Assembly: GCA_964424335.1 (NCBI GenBank)
Contig: CAYRIY010000028.1
Span: forward strand, 1 to 37,791
Direction: 5' to 3'
From: CAYRIY01 sp964424335
Lineage (GTDB): Bacteria; Bacillota; Limnochordia; DTU080; RSA5
DNA: 37,791 nt
In this document: positions 7,925 through 15,935 of the stretch, piece by piece
How positions within the stretch are numbered: the stretch's first letter is position 1
How the letters are laid out: each line of letters opens with the position of its first letter
The notes under the pieces: model-generated
Seen by the model: the letters and a program-made list of their open reading frames with translations, nothing else
Told to the model about the DNA's origin: nothing
The model's database searches: none
Made by a program: the position numbers and the translations under genes

Positions 7925-8557
7925 TCACCAAACGTCCGCCAAAAGGACCTTTGCCGCGATCACGACGAGGATTGCGCCCCCGGTGGGTTGCGCGTACCGT
8001 CCGGCAAGGCCGCCGATTCTGCGACCGGCCGAAAGACCGAGCCACGCCATCCCTGCCCCGACGAGCGCCATGAGTATGGCGACCTCAGTGAGGCGGACGC
8101 CACCCACCATGCCAAGTCCGAGCCCCGCTGTAATCGAGTCGACGTTGACCATTACCGCCACGACAAGGAGGCCGATCCGCCCCTTTCGCACTTGAAAGCG
8201 CAGTCCCGGCGCCTTTTCGACGCTCGAGGCGATCATGTTGGCGCCGACGAGCGCCAGCGCCAACGCTCCCCCGATCGATAGGAGCACGTGCACCCGATCG
8301 TGCATCTCGGCGGGGCTCTCTGCTCGAAGCCACGTGCCAATTATGCCTTCGAAGACGCCCGAAATATGCAAGAGCGCATGAATGGCGGCCGCCGATTGGT
8401 ACCCCACTACAAATAGAAAGGACTGTACTAGACCGAGTAGAGCGCTCAGTTTCAGCAGTCTGCGATCGTCGCTCCGCTCCATGCCCAAGCCGATGCAGAC
8501 TGAAAAACAGTCGGCCCCCAGTGCGAGCGCCAGGAAGACAACCTCCAGTGTGCCCAT
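7925..8557 (-). CDS. mntP: MntP-like manganese efflux pump
   Basis: A 210-residue membrane protein with six hydrophobic helices and the internal duplication of the MntP (DUF204) family. The paired acidic motifs are ADCFSVCIGLG in the first half and VNVDSITAGLGLG in the second. Family members export Mn(II) from the cytoplasm. The ATG at 8557 is preceded by AGGGGG at seven bases; an extension of 33 residues upstream is therefore not used. The gene sits where B. subtilis has its homologue ywlD, between ywlC and ywlE. Confidence 0.9.
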   Translation of the reverse strand: MGTLEVVFLALALGADCFSVCIGLGMERSDDRRLLKLSALLGLVQSFLFVVGYQSAAAIHALLHISGVFEGIIGTWLRAESPAEMHDRVHVLLSIGGALALALVGANMIASSVEKAPGLRFQVRKGRIGLLVVAVMVNVDSITAGLGLGMVGGVRLTEVAILMALVGAGMAWLGLSAGRRIGGLAGRYAQPTGGAILVVIAAKVLLADVW

Positions 8558-8602
8558 GGGCGGCCCCCTAATCGTGGAATCGTTCGCCGGGCAGATCACT
8601 CC

Positions 8603-8608
8603 ATTATA
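8603..8608 (-). promoter_or_regulatory. Possible -10 box for mntP
   Basis: A perfect TATAAT lies on the minus strand about 45 bases ahead of the mntP start, but no good -35 box lies 16-18 bases further up. The leader would be too short for a manganese riboswitch. Activation by a metal regulator would explain the weak -35, but that is inference. Confidence 0.35.
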
Positions 8609-8665
8609 TGGAACGGTGCGGCATGCCATGAGAAACGGATTAAGCGCTGCCAACAAAGGAACGTT

Positions 8666-9031
8666 ATGAAGGGTGAGCCGCGATGGATCGGATTAACGGC
8701 CCTACGACACGAAGACGAGCGGCGGGATAGTGTTGTCCTCGGAGAAATCGGGCAAAAGGGAGCGCGAGCCAATTTGAGTCGACCGTATCTATGTCCGGTG
8801 TGCAAAGGAAACCGCACGCGCTTTGAACTAATCTTCAAGATGGCGCAGGAAGTGCACAAAGATCCAACGTCGGGAATTACGCAGTTTCAGTCGGACGAGC
8901 TCACGACGCTCACCCACCGGGACGGGCGGCTCGACCTCGACGTTCGGTGCGATAAGTGCGGATACGTCGGCACGGAGAAGAGCTTCGTCAAGGCCGCCGA
9001 ACGAGACAGCCACGTGCCCGCGGGGCGCTAA
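8666..9031 (+). CDS. Small zinc-ribbon protein of unknown function
   Basis: The only plus-strand gene inside the left block. It has two CxxC pairs, YLCPVCKGN and VRCDKCGYVG, about 48 residues apart, which together look like one zinc ribbon. The middle is acidic and hydrophilic. Two starts are possible: the ATG at 8666 with AAAGGA five bases upstream (121 residues), and a TTG at 8774 with AAAGGGAG about ten bases upstream (85 residues), which begins just before the first CxxC. I do not recognise the family. It is divergent from mntP, so a shared metal response is conceivable but unproven. Confidence 0.65.
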   Translation: MKGEPRWIGLTALRHEDERRDSVVLGEIGQKGARANLSRPYLCPVCKGNRTRFELIFKMAQEVHKDPTSGITQFQSDELTTLTHRDGRLDLDVRCDKCGYVGTEKSFVKAAERDSHVPAGR

Positions 9032-9067
9032 AATACGCCTGCCGCGCCGGCACGCTCAAGGCAAGCA

Positions 9068-10147
9068 TCAAAGCGAGCGCAAGTATGCTGCGGCATCGAG
9101 TGCCTTTCCTTGTGTGGCGCGCACCAGGCGGTCGTAAAGCGCAACACCCAGACCGACGGCGGGATACGCTTCGATATAGATCTCTGCGACTCCGGCGTGA
9201 TCGAGTTGCCGAAGCCCGTCGTAAAATCGGCGAGCCGCCTCTTCCACGTCCGTGCGCTGTCCTAAGACATAGACGGTGGGATCCGATTCGGACCACCGGG
9301 CAAGCCGAAGCGTCTCGCGTGAAATCAAGAAGCCCGGCTTCGATTTTCTTTGCACATTTCGAAGGTTTGTAAGCGCTCGGGCAACATCGGCGGGTGAGCC
9401 GTGGACCGCGACCGCTTCTGCTTTGGGAGCGTAGTGGCGATACTTCATTCCGGGCGAACGCGCTTCTTTTATGTCCGTCTCGCCATGTGGCGCTTTGGAC
9501 GGCCCCGTGACGGCGCCCAGCGCTTTCGTCAAAGCCTCCTCGGTCACACCGCCCGGCCGCAGGATGCGTGGGGGCCGCACCGTCACATCGAGGACCGTCG
9601 ACTCGACACCGACGCCCGTCGGTCCCCCATCGAGCACAGCATCGATCTTGCCGTCCAAGTCTTGGAGGACGTGCGAGGCTTTGGTCGGGCTTGGGCGACC
9701 GGAAACGTTGGCGCTTGGAGCTGCAATCGGGGAGCCATACGCAACGAGGAACGCCAGCGCGACCGCGTGCGCCGGCACGCGCACTGCAACCGTGTCAAGG
9801 CCCGCGGTGGTCTCGAGCGGGACGTGGTCCGCTCTGGGCAGAACCATCGTCAGCGGGCCGGGCCAAAATGCGTCGGCGAGGCGGCGAGCTTCGCCAGGAA
9901 CGTCCGAAGCAAGCTCAAAGGCACGATCGGCGTCGGCCGCGTGCACGATCAGGGGATTGTCCGCCGGACGACCTTTGGCCTTGAATATCTTGGCGACCGC
10001 CTCAGGCTCGAGCGCATCGGCGCCAAGACCGTACACCGTCTCCGTCGGAAACGCGACCAGTCCCCCGCGTCTTAATACACGGACACATGCCTGGATCGCC
10101 GGATCCTCGGGGTGAGGGGTTTGAACGCGCAAGTAGAGCGTCTTCAC
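9068..10147 (-). CDS. ywlC: L-threonylcarbamoyladenylate synthase, two-domain Sua5 type
   Basis: The 359-residue enzyme makes threonylcarbamoyl-AMP from threonine, bicarbonate and ATP for the t6A modification of ANN-decoding tRNAs. The N-terminal YrdC domain (about 1-215) shows FPTETVYGLGADA, FKAKGRPADNPLIVH and SANVSGRPSPT. The linker SPGMKYRHYAPKAEA near residue 235 and the C-terminal domain to residue 359 mark the long Sua5 form rather than the short TsaC form. The start is GTG with GGAAGG upstream, and its GTGA overlaps the prmC stop. Confidence 0.95.
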   Translation of the reverse strand: MKTLYLRVQTPHPEDPAIQACVRVLRRGGLVAFPTETVYGLGADALEPEAVAKIFKAKGRPADNPLIVHAADADRAFELASDVPGEARRLADAFWPGPLTMVLPRADHVPLETTAGLDTVAVRVPAHAVALAFLVAYGSPIAAPSANVSGRPSPTKASHVLQDLDGKIDAVLDGGPTGVGVESTVLDVTVRPPRILRPGGVTEEALTKALGAVTGPSKAPHGETDIKEARSPGMKYRHYAPKAEAVAVHGSPADVARALTNLRNVQRKSKPGFLISRETLRLARWSESDPTVYVLGQRTDVEEAARRFYDGLRQLDHAGVAEIYIEAYPAVGLGVALYDRLVRATQGKALDAAAYLRSL

Positions 10148-11028
10148 GCGCCGCTACCTTCCGGGACCTCGATCACCGCTACCCGATCTCGTCCTTCGAG
10201 GTCCTGCACGATTTGCGCGCACACAAGGCCGCACGCTTGCGCAATCTCGCGAACGGCCCTGCCTTGCTCCCAACCGATTTCAAGCAAGATCGGCCCACCC
10301 GCCGCGAGATGCTCCGGCGCGCCTTGGATCAGTCGGCGAATGACGACAAGGCCATCTTCTCCTGCAACCAGGGCCCCGCGGGGCTCGTAGTCCCGCACGT
10401 CCGGCGCGAGGTCGAGGTACTCCGACTCCTTGATGTACGGTGGGTTGGAAACGATGGCGTGAAAGCGCTTACCCGCAAGCGGCGCATACAAATCCCCAGG
10501 TAGCATCTTGACGCGGGAACGGACGCCGTGGCGCTCTGCGTTGAATGCCGCAACCTCGAGGGCCTGCGGGCTCACATCGGTAGCGATCAATCGCGCCCTT
10601 TCCTCGAGGCATGCGATGGTCACGGCAATAGCGCCCGATCCGGTCCCGATGTCCGCAATCTCGAGCTGCTCCTCGCTCGGAAACCTCGTGCGAAGCTGCT
10701 CGAGCGCTGTATCGACCAAGAGCTCCGTCTCGGGCCGAGGCACGAGGACTCGCTTGTCCACCTTAAATGATCGTGAGTAAAACTCTCGTTCGCCCACGAT
10801 ATAAGCGACGGGCTCCCCTTTGGCCCTGCGGGCGGTGACGGCCCGATAAGCCTCCAGCTCTTTCGCATCGAGCGGGCGGTCGTGCTGAACGTAAAGCTGA
10901 ATTCGCTCGAGTCCGAGCACATGCCCAAGGAGCACCTCGGCGTCGAGCCGCGGGGATGAAGCGCCGCTCGCCTGCAGGTGCCCTGTGGCGAGTTGGACGA
11001 CGTCGAGCACGGTCCGAAGCCGCGACAC
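10144..11028 (-). CDS. prmC: Release factor glutamine methyltransferase
   Basis: The 294-residue S-adenosylmethionine-dependent methylase modifies the Gln of the GGQ motif in release factors. It has the N-terminal helical domain, the SAM loop IADIGTGSGAIAV (about residues 124-136) and the catalytic SNPPYIKESE motif. It lies directly after its substrate gene prfA: three bases separate the prfA stop from the GTG start, and AAGGAG sits nine bases upstream inside the prfA end. In B. subtilis spoIIR lies between this gene and ywlC; it is absent here. Confidence 0.96.
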   Translation of the reverse strand: MSRLRTVLDVVQLATGHLQASGASSPRLDAEVLLGHVLGLERIQLYVQHDRPLDAKELEAYRAVTARRAKGEPVAYIVGEREFYSRSFKVDKRVLVPRPETELLVDTALEQLRTRFPSEEQLEIADIGTGSGAIAVTIACLEERARLIATDVSPQALEVAAFNAERHGVRSRVKMLPGDLYAPLAGKRFHAIVSNPPYIKESEYLDLAPDVRDYEPRGALVAGEDGLVVIRRLIQGAPEHLAAGGPILLEIGWEQGRAVREIAQACGLVCAQIVQDLEGRDRVAVIEVPEGSGA

Positions 11029-11031
11029 GAC

Positions 11032-12096
11032 TTACAACTCCTTCAACTGATCGGCCTGGTCGCGCTCTGCCAGCGCGTCGATGAGCGGTTGCAGCTCGCC
11101 ATCTAGGATCGAATCGATCTGATGCAGCGTAAGGCCGATGCGGTGATCGGTGACGCGCCCTTGCGGGAAATTGTAGGTGCGAATCCGCTCGCTGCGATCG
11201 CCCGTGCCCACCTGGCCCTTTCGCTCGGCAGCCATCGCCTGGGCCTGCTCTTGCTGCAGTTTGTCGAGCAGCCGAGCCCGCAAAATCCGCAAGGCCTTCT
11301 CTTTATTCTTGTGCTGGCTCTTTTCGTCTTGACATGAGACGACAAGTCCCGTCGGCACGTGGGTGATGCGGACCGCGGAGTCCGTCGTGTTGACGCTTTG
11401 CCCTCCGGGACCGCTCGAGCGGAACACGTCGACTCGGATTTCGTTCGGATCGATCTCGAGCTCGACTTCTTCTGCCTCAGGCAGCACCGCGACCGTCGCC
11501 GTCGACGTGTGAATTCTCCCACCCGCCTCCGTGGTCGGCACGCGCTGAACGCGATGCACGCCGCTTTCAAACTTCAAGCGACTGTAAGCGCCGTTCCCGT
11601 GAACCATGAAGATGACTTCTTTGAATCCACCAAGCTCCGTCGCGTTCCCACTCAAGAGCTCAATGCGCCAGCCCTGGCGCTCCGCGTACCGACTGTACAT
11701 CCGAAACAGATCGCCGGCAAAAAGGGCGGCCTCATCGCCGCCCGTTCCACCACGGATTTCGACGATCACGTTCTTCTCGTCATTTGGGTCTTTGGGCAGG
11801 AGAAGTCTTTTCAACTCGCTTTCTAGTCGAGCCGCCTCCGCCTCGAGCCGCCGGCGCTCCTCCTCGACCAGCTCCTTCATTTCGGCGTCAAGGCCCTCGG
11901 CGAGCATCGCACGGGTATCGCGCAGCTCTTGTTCGACCTTGCGGTACGTTCGAAACGTCTCCACGACATCGCTCAAGTCGGAGTGCGCCTTAGCCAACTT
12001 CTGAAACTGTTGCTGGTCGCTGATGACCTGCGGGTCGCTCAGTTTTTGGGTTATTTCTTCGTATCGTTCCTCGATCGCTTCGAGTTTTTCAATCAT
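11032..12096 (-). CDS. prfA: Peptide chain release factor 1
   Basis: The 354-residue RF1 ends translation at UAA and UAG. The peptidyl-tRNA hydrolysis motif is SSGPGGQSVNTTDSA, and the GGRIHTSTATVAV stretch typical of RF1 precedes it. An N-terminal coiled coil is rich in E, R and L. The ATG at 12096 has GGGAG about 13 bases upstream. An intrinsic terminator lies between it and the upstream DUF1385 gene, and I see no clear promoter in the short gap, so its transcription may depend on read-through. Confidence 0.97.
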   Translation of the reverse strand: MIEKLEAIEERYEEITQKLSDPQVISDQQQFQKLAKAHSDLSDVVETFRTYRKVEQELRDTRAMLAEGLDAEMKELVEEERRRLEAEAARLESELKRLLLPKDPNDEKNVIVEIRGGTGGDEAALFAGDLFRMYSRYAERQGWRIELLSGNATELGGFKEVIFMVHGNGAYSRLKFESGVHRVQRVPTTEAGGRIHTSTATVAVLPEAEEVELEIDPNEIRVDVFRSSGPGGQSVNTTDSAVRITHVPTGLVVSCQDEKSQHKNKEKALRILRARLLDKLQQEQAQAMAAERKGQVGTGDRSERIRTYNFPQGRVTDHRIGLTLHQIDSILDGELQPLIDALAERDQADQLKEL

Positions 12097-12113
12097 CGAT
12101 CACTCGCGCTCCC

Positions 12114-12156
12114 AAACAAAAAGAATGGGGCCGATCTCGTCGACCCTATCGGCCCC
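12114..12156 (-). terminator. Rho-independent terminator after the DUF1385 gene
   Basis: Arms ATCGGCCCC (12148-12156) and GGGGCCGAT (12127-12135) pair over nine bases around a 12-base loop. On the minus strand the hairpin is followed by ATTCTTTTTGTTT. It stands between the DUF1385 gene and prfA and could act as a full stop or as an attenuator for prfA-prmC-ywlC. Confidence 0.75.
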
Positions 12157-12174
12157 GAATCGATTGACGCGCCG

Positions 12175-13086
12175 TCAGGAAACGACGACGTGTGCCCCGT
12201 CCGCGCCCGTCGACTCCGCCTGATCCTTCTGCAGCACGGCGTGAAGGGACTGAATGGCGACCTCGATCTGGTCGTCCACGGGCTCCCGCGTCGTGAGGCG
12301 CTGCGTCCACATTCCGGGCAACGAGATGACGCGAATGAACCATGGGGCATTTTTTCGGCCGGCGAGCCGAATGATCTCATAAGAGATTCCGGCTACAACC
12401 GGCAGCAAGAGGAGGTGCAGGCCAACACGTTGCAAGAAAGGCGGCCTACCAAAAAAGCTAAAGATGAAGATGCTCACCAAAAGGACAAAGATGATGAAAC
12501 TCGTCCCGCAGCGCCGGTGAATGAGGCTGTGGGCCTTGACGTTCTCCACCGTGAGCGGATCGCCCGCTTCGTAGCAATTGATCGCCTTGTGCTCGGCGCC
12601 ATGATACTGAAAGACCCTGCGAATGTCCTTCATGAATGAGATCGCGGCGATATATCCTATGAAAAACGTGATCTTTAGCCCGCCTTCGACGAAGTTGAGC
12701 AGGACGTTGCTTTGGATGTACCGCTCGACGAAATTGATGATGAAAGCAGGCAAAACGACAAACAGGCCGATCGTAAGCAAGAGTGCAAAGCCCATGGTGA
12801 GGACGATCTCTTTGGCGCCCAGCTCCTCCTCCTCTTCCTCGGCAAACTGGCTCGCAGAGTAGCTGAGCGCCTTCATCCCGATCACCATGGCCTCGACGAG
12901 CGCGACCACGCCCCGCAGCAAAGGCCACTTCAAAAACGGAAACCGGGCCGTGACCGAATGGACCGGGTCCTCTTTCATCACGATTTCACCGGACATCTTG
13001 CGCACGGCGATCGCCATCGACTTGCGCCCACGCATCATGACCCCTTCGATCACCGCTTGTCCGCCGTAAAAGAAATTCTCCGCCAT
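12175..13086 (-). CDS. yqhQ: DUF1385 membrane protein, YqhQ-like
   Basis: A 303-residue membrane protein of the DUF1385/YqhQ family. The N-terminal FYGGQAVIEGVMMRG and the central FQYHGAEHKAINCYEAG are its hallmarks. The second has His, Glu and Cys residues that could bind metal, and family members are annotated as putative metal-dependent enzymes without a proven reaction. Four or five membrane helices lie around an acidic EEEEEE segment. The ATG at 13086 agrees with the family N-terminus and with a promoter whose start would fall near 13124. It often neighbours prfA and prmC in Clostridia. Confidence 0.88.
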   Translation of the reverse strand: MAENFFYGGQAVIEGVMMRGRKSMAIAVRKMSGEIVMKEDPVHSVTARFPFLKWPLLRGVVALVEAMVIGMKALSYSASQFAEEEEEELGAKEIVLTMGFALLLTIGLFVVLPAFIINFVERYIQSNVLLNFVEGGLKITFFIGYIAAISFMKDIRRVFQYHGAEHKAINCYEAGDPLTVENVKAHSLIHRRCGTSFIIFVLLVSIFIFSFFGRPPFLQRVGLHLLLLPVVAGISYEIIRLAGRKNAPWFIRVISLPGMWTQRLTTREPVDDQIEVAIQSLHAVLQKDQAESTGADGAHVVVS

Positions 13087-13128
13087 TCCACCACCCCATT
13101 CTAGTGGCCCTGCGATTTGGTACATCCC

Positions 13129-14430
13129 TCATTGTAACATATCGACGGGGCTGGAGCGCGGGGCCCGATACGCTTCTACCCTTCCAGCAAGTGGACGTCT
13201 TAGCAAAGCCTCCAGCCGAATCCCCTCATCTAAATGCTCCTCTTTGAGCACGCGGCCGTTCTCATGAATCCACGAAGCCACGTGCGCTTCGGCGTACGGC
13301 ACCACAAACGCCCACCTGACGAGGGGATCCGGCGCCACTTCTTCTACCAATTCCAACATTTTTTGCAGCCCGTCGCCCGTCCTTGCCGACACGGCCGCGC
13401 TCATCTGGGTGCGTGCGAGAATCCCTTCGACCGTCGCTCGATCGACGAGATCGACCTTGTTAAAAGCCGTGATGATCGGCTTGCCCAGCGCGCCAAGCTC
13501 CCCGAGCGTGTCGTAGACCGCCCGAGACTGGTCGTACCAATCGGGCGACGAGAGGTCGACGACGTGGATCAGCACGTCTGCCTCCGTCACCTCCTCGAGC
13601 GTCGCCCTAAACGCCGCCACGAGGTCGTGGGGGAGCTTGCGAATGAAACCGACCGTATCCACGACGAGGAGCGTCCCGCCTCGGGGAAGCGAAACCTGGC
13701 GAATCGTCGGGTCGAGGGTCGCAAAGAGGCGATCGTCCGCGTAGGCGTCGGCGCCGGTGAGCGCGTTGAGCAAGGTGGATTTCCCGGCATTGGTGTAGCC
13801 GACCAAGGCCGCCACAAGCGAGAGGGCGGCTTTTCGCCCCTCTCGTTGCACCCGCCTATGTCGACGGACTTCCTCGATCTCGCGCCGCAAATCAGCCATG
13901 CGGGAGCGGATTCGCCTCCGGTCCACCTCGAGTTTGGTTTCGCCCGGGCCGCGTGTGCCGATCCCGCCCCCAAGGCGGGAGAGGGTTGCCCCGATGCCCG
14001 CAAGGCGAGGCAAGAGGTACCTGAGCTGCGCCAGCTCCACTTGGAGTTTTCCTTCTTTTGTCTTGGCGCGCTGTGCGAAAATGTCGAGGATCAACTGGGT
14101 CCGATCGAGCACCTTGACGTCGAGCGCCCGCTCCAAGTTTCGCGCCTGCGCCGGTGAGAGCTCATCATCAAAGATGACAAGCTCGGCTTCTTCATTTTGT
14201 ATGAGCTCCTTGAGCTCCTCTACCTTTCCCCGGCCGACAAACGTGGCGGAATCGGGATGGTCCCGCGCCTGAACGATGCGTCCGCAGACGACGGCGCCGG
14301 CGCTCTCGGCAAGTCGAGCAAGTTCCTCAAGGCTCTCCTCGGCAGGCCAAGGGTTGCGCGGCGTGTCCAAGCCGACCAGTACACACCGTTCCGAGTCCCG
14401 ATCGGTTTGCCCATCCTGGTACCCCGCCAT
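13129..14430 (-). CDS. hflX: Ribosome-splitting GTPase HflX
   Basis: The 433-residue GTPase binds the 50S subunit and splits stalled or hibernating ribosomes, for example after heat stress. The N-terminal HflX domain contains FVGRGKVEEL and the glycine-rich LSRLGGGIGTRGPGETKLE region. The G domain has GYTNAGKST (G1), DTVGF (G3) and NKVD (G4), followed by a C-terminal domain. I chose the ATG at 14430, which has AGGAGG eight bases upstream. The ATG at 14436 is too close to the same site. Confidence 0.96.
   Translation of the reverse strand: MAGYQDGQTDRDSERCVLVGLDTPRNPWPAEESLEELARLAESAGAVVCGRIVQARDHPDSATFVGRGKVEELKELIQNEEAELVIFDDELSPAQARNLERALDVKVLDRTQLILDIFAQRAKTKEGKLQVELAQLRYLLPRLAGIGATLSRLGGGIGTRGPGETKLEVDRRRIRSRMADLRREIEEVRRHRRVQREGRKAALSLVAALVGYTNAGKSTLLNALTGADAYADDRLFATLDPTIRQVSLPRGGTLLVVDTVGFIRKLPHDLVAAFRATLEEVTEADVLIHVVDLSSPDWYDQSRAVYDTLGELGALGKPIITAFNKVDLVDRATVEGILARTQMSAAVSARTGDGLQKMLELVEEVAPDPLVRWAFVVPYAEAHVASWIHENGRVLKEEHLDEGIRLEALLRRPLAGRVEAYRAPRSSPVDMLQ
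13131..13139 (-). promoter_or_regulatory. Extended -10 promoter for the DUF1385 gene
   Basis: TGTTACAAT on the minus strand is an extended -10 (TG-n-TACAAT) inside the last codons of hflX. It lies 45 bases ahead of the DUF1385 start. No clear -35 box is visible, which is acceptable for this promoter class. Confidence 0.5.
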
Positions 14431-14491
14431 CTGCATTGCCTCCTAAGAGTGGGGCGGATTCTCATCACCTACGTTCCGCCCGAATATGAGA

Positions 14492-14497
14492 ATTGTA
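14492..14497 (-). promoter_or_regulatory. Possible -10 box for hflX
   Basis: TACAAT on the minus strand, about 60 bases ahead of the hflX start in the divergent hflX-dinB spacer (14431-14625). No good -35 box accompanies it, so this is tentative. Confidence 0.3.
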
Positions 14498-14625
14498 CCT
14501 TCGTTTTTGCTCGCTTCGAGTCCTTCATGCAGCCTCACACGTCCCTAGGCTCATGGGTGGCCGGTCACGGGACGCTCGTTCGAGGAGATCCTGCAAGGAA
14601 CCCGGGGCGTTCAGTTCGAAAGGGT

Positions 14626-15879
14626 ATGGACACACTTTATTCTGCCCAGGTTTGGAGGGTTATCGCCACGTCTCGCACCGTCGCGCACGTCGATATGGAC
14701 GCATTCTTCGCCGCAGTCGAGGTCTTACGCCACCCAGAGTACAAAGGTAAGCCTCTCATCGTGGGCGGCGATCCCCAGGGAAGGCGCGGCGTCGTCTCAA
14801 CGTGCTCGTACGAGGCGCGCGCATTCGGCGTACGGTCTGCTATGCCGATTCGCGAAGCGGTGCGTCGCTGCCCCCACGCGATCTTCGTGCGCCCGGATAT
14901 GAAGGCGTATGCCGAGTACTCGCGGCGCGTGCATGAAGTGCTCTCCGAACTCACGCCGTTGATCGAGCCGCTCTCGATCGACGAGGCGTTTTTGGAGATG
15001 ACGGGGTGCGAACACTTCTACCGATCCCTAGACCACATGGGAACGGAGATCAAGCGACGCATCCGCGAGCGAACGGGGCTCGTCGCATCCGTCGGCATCG
15101 CGCACAACAAGTTTCTTGCAAAGCTCGCGTCCGATCTAGGAAAGCCGGACGGCCTCGTCATCGTTCGCCCCGAAGATACCAGAAGCTTCCTCGATCCGCT
15201 CCCTGTGGGACGGCTCTGGGGCGTTGGACCCAAAACCGCGGAGCGCCTCATTCAACTCGGCATCCGTACGGTGCGAGATCTGCGTGAGCGCTCGCTCGTT
15301 TGGCTCGAGGCGACGCTTGGCAAAAGCGCCGCTAACCACCTCTATCGGCTTTCCCGCGGACTCGACGACCGGGAAGTCGTGCCGGAACACGAATGTAAGT
15401 CGATCAGCCGTGAGACGACCTTCGAGGACGACGTCCGCGACCGTGACACGCTCCATCACGTGCTGGCGCTCCTCGTAGCGGACGTCGGGGCCCGCCTCAG
15501 ACAGGCCGGGCTTCATGCCGGCGCCGTGCAAATCAAGGTGCGCTATCCCGATTTCAAGACGATCACCCGTCGCCGATCGCTGCCGAGCGCGGTCGATAAC
15601 GACGATCGCCTGTTTGCCGTAGCAAGAGAGCTGCTTTTCCAGGTCGACCCGAAACTTGGGGTTCGACTCTTGGGCGTTGGGGTCAGCGACTTTGCTCCGG
15701 CGGTCCAGGCGTCGCTATTCGCCGACGATGCGCGCAGCAAAGCCATCGACCGCACGCTCGACCGATTGAGGGAAAAGTTTGGTGAACGCATTGTAAAGCC
15801 CGGCCGGGAGTGGGCGCCGCTTCCTGGGAATGCTGGCGCCGGTCGGCCAAAAGAGAGAGGGAGCGGATCCTCCTCGTGA
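14626..15879 (+). CDS. dinB: DNA polymerase IV (Y family)
   Basis: A 417-residue translesion polymerase. Catalytic carboxylates are in AHVDMDAFFAAVE near residue 20 and in PLSIDEAFLEMTG near residue 120. The palm/fingers motif YEARAFGVRSAMP, the helix-hairpin-helix GVGPKTAERLIQLGI and the little-finger domain follow. Near the C-terminus QASLF is a sliding-clamp binding motif. The start is not certain: the ATG at 14626 has AAAGGG very close, a GGAGGG further in has no start codon after it, and the open frame continues upstream across hflX without support. The stop lies in the loop of the codY terminator. Confidence 0.94.
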   Translation: MDTLYSAQVWRVIATSRTVAHVDMDAFFAAVEVLRHPEYKGKPLIVGGDPQGRRGVVSTCSYEARAFGVRSAMPIREAVRRCPHAIFVRPDMKAYAEYSRRVHEVLSELTPLIEPLSIDEAFLEMTGCEHFYRSLDHMGTEIKRRIRERTGLVASVGIAHNKFLAKLASDLGKPDGLVIVRPEDTRSFLDPLPVGRLWGVGPKTAERLIQLGIRTVRDLRERSLVWLEATLGKSAANHLYRLSRGLDDREVVPEHECKSISRETTFEDDVRDRDTLHHVLALLVADVGARLRQAGLHAGAVQIKVRYPDFKTITRRRSLPSAVDNDDRLFAVARELLFQVDPKLGVRLLGVGVSDFAPAVQASLFADDARSKAIDRTLDRLREKFGERIVKPGREWAPLPGNAGAGRPKERGSGSSS

Positions 15880-15896
15880 CGGAATCCGCTCCCTCT
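15856..15896 (-). terminator. Strong terminator hairpin between codY and dinB
   Basis: AGAGGGAGCGGAT (15856-15868) and ATCCGCTCCCTCT (15884-15896) pair perfectly over 13 bases. On the minus strand the hairpin is followed by CTCTTTTGG, so it should end the codY message. On the plus strand there is no T-run, yet the same hairpin may also protect the dinB 3' end. Confidence 0.75.
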
Positions 15897-15935
15897 AAAT
15901 TCCAAGTGTCGCTGTTTCCAGCGCGGACGATCTAC

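Noticed and set aside
14197..14625. N-terminal extension of DinB by 143 residues
   Set aside because: It overlaps hflX on the other strand and adds sequence with no relation to Y-family polymerases.
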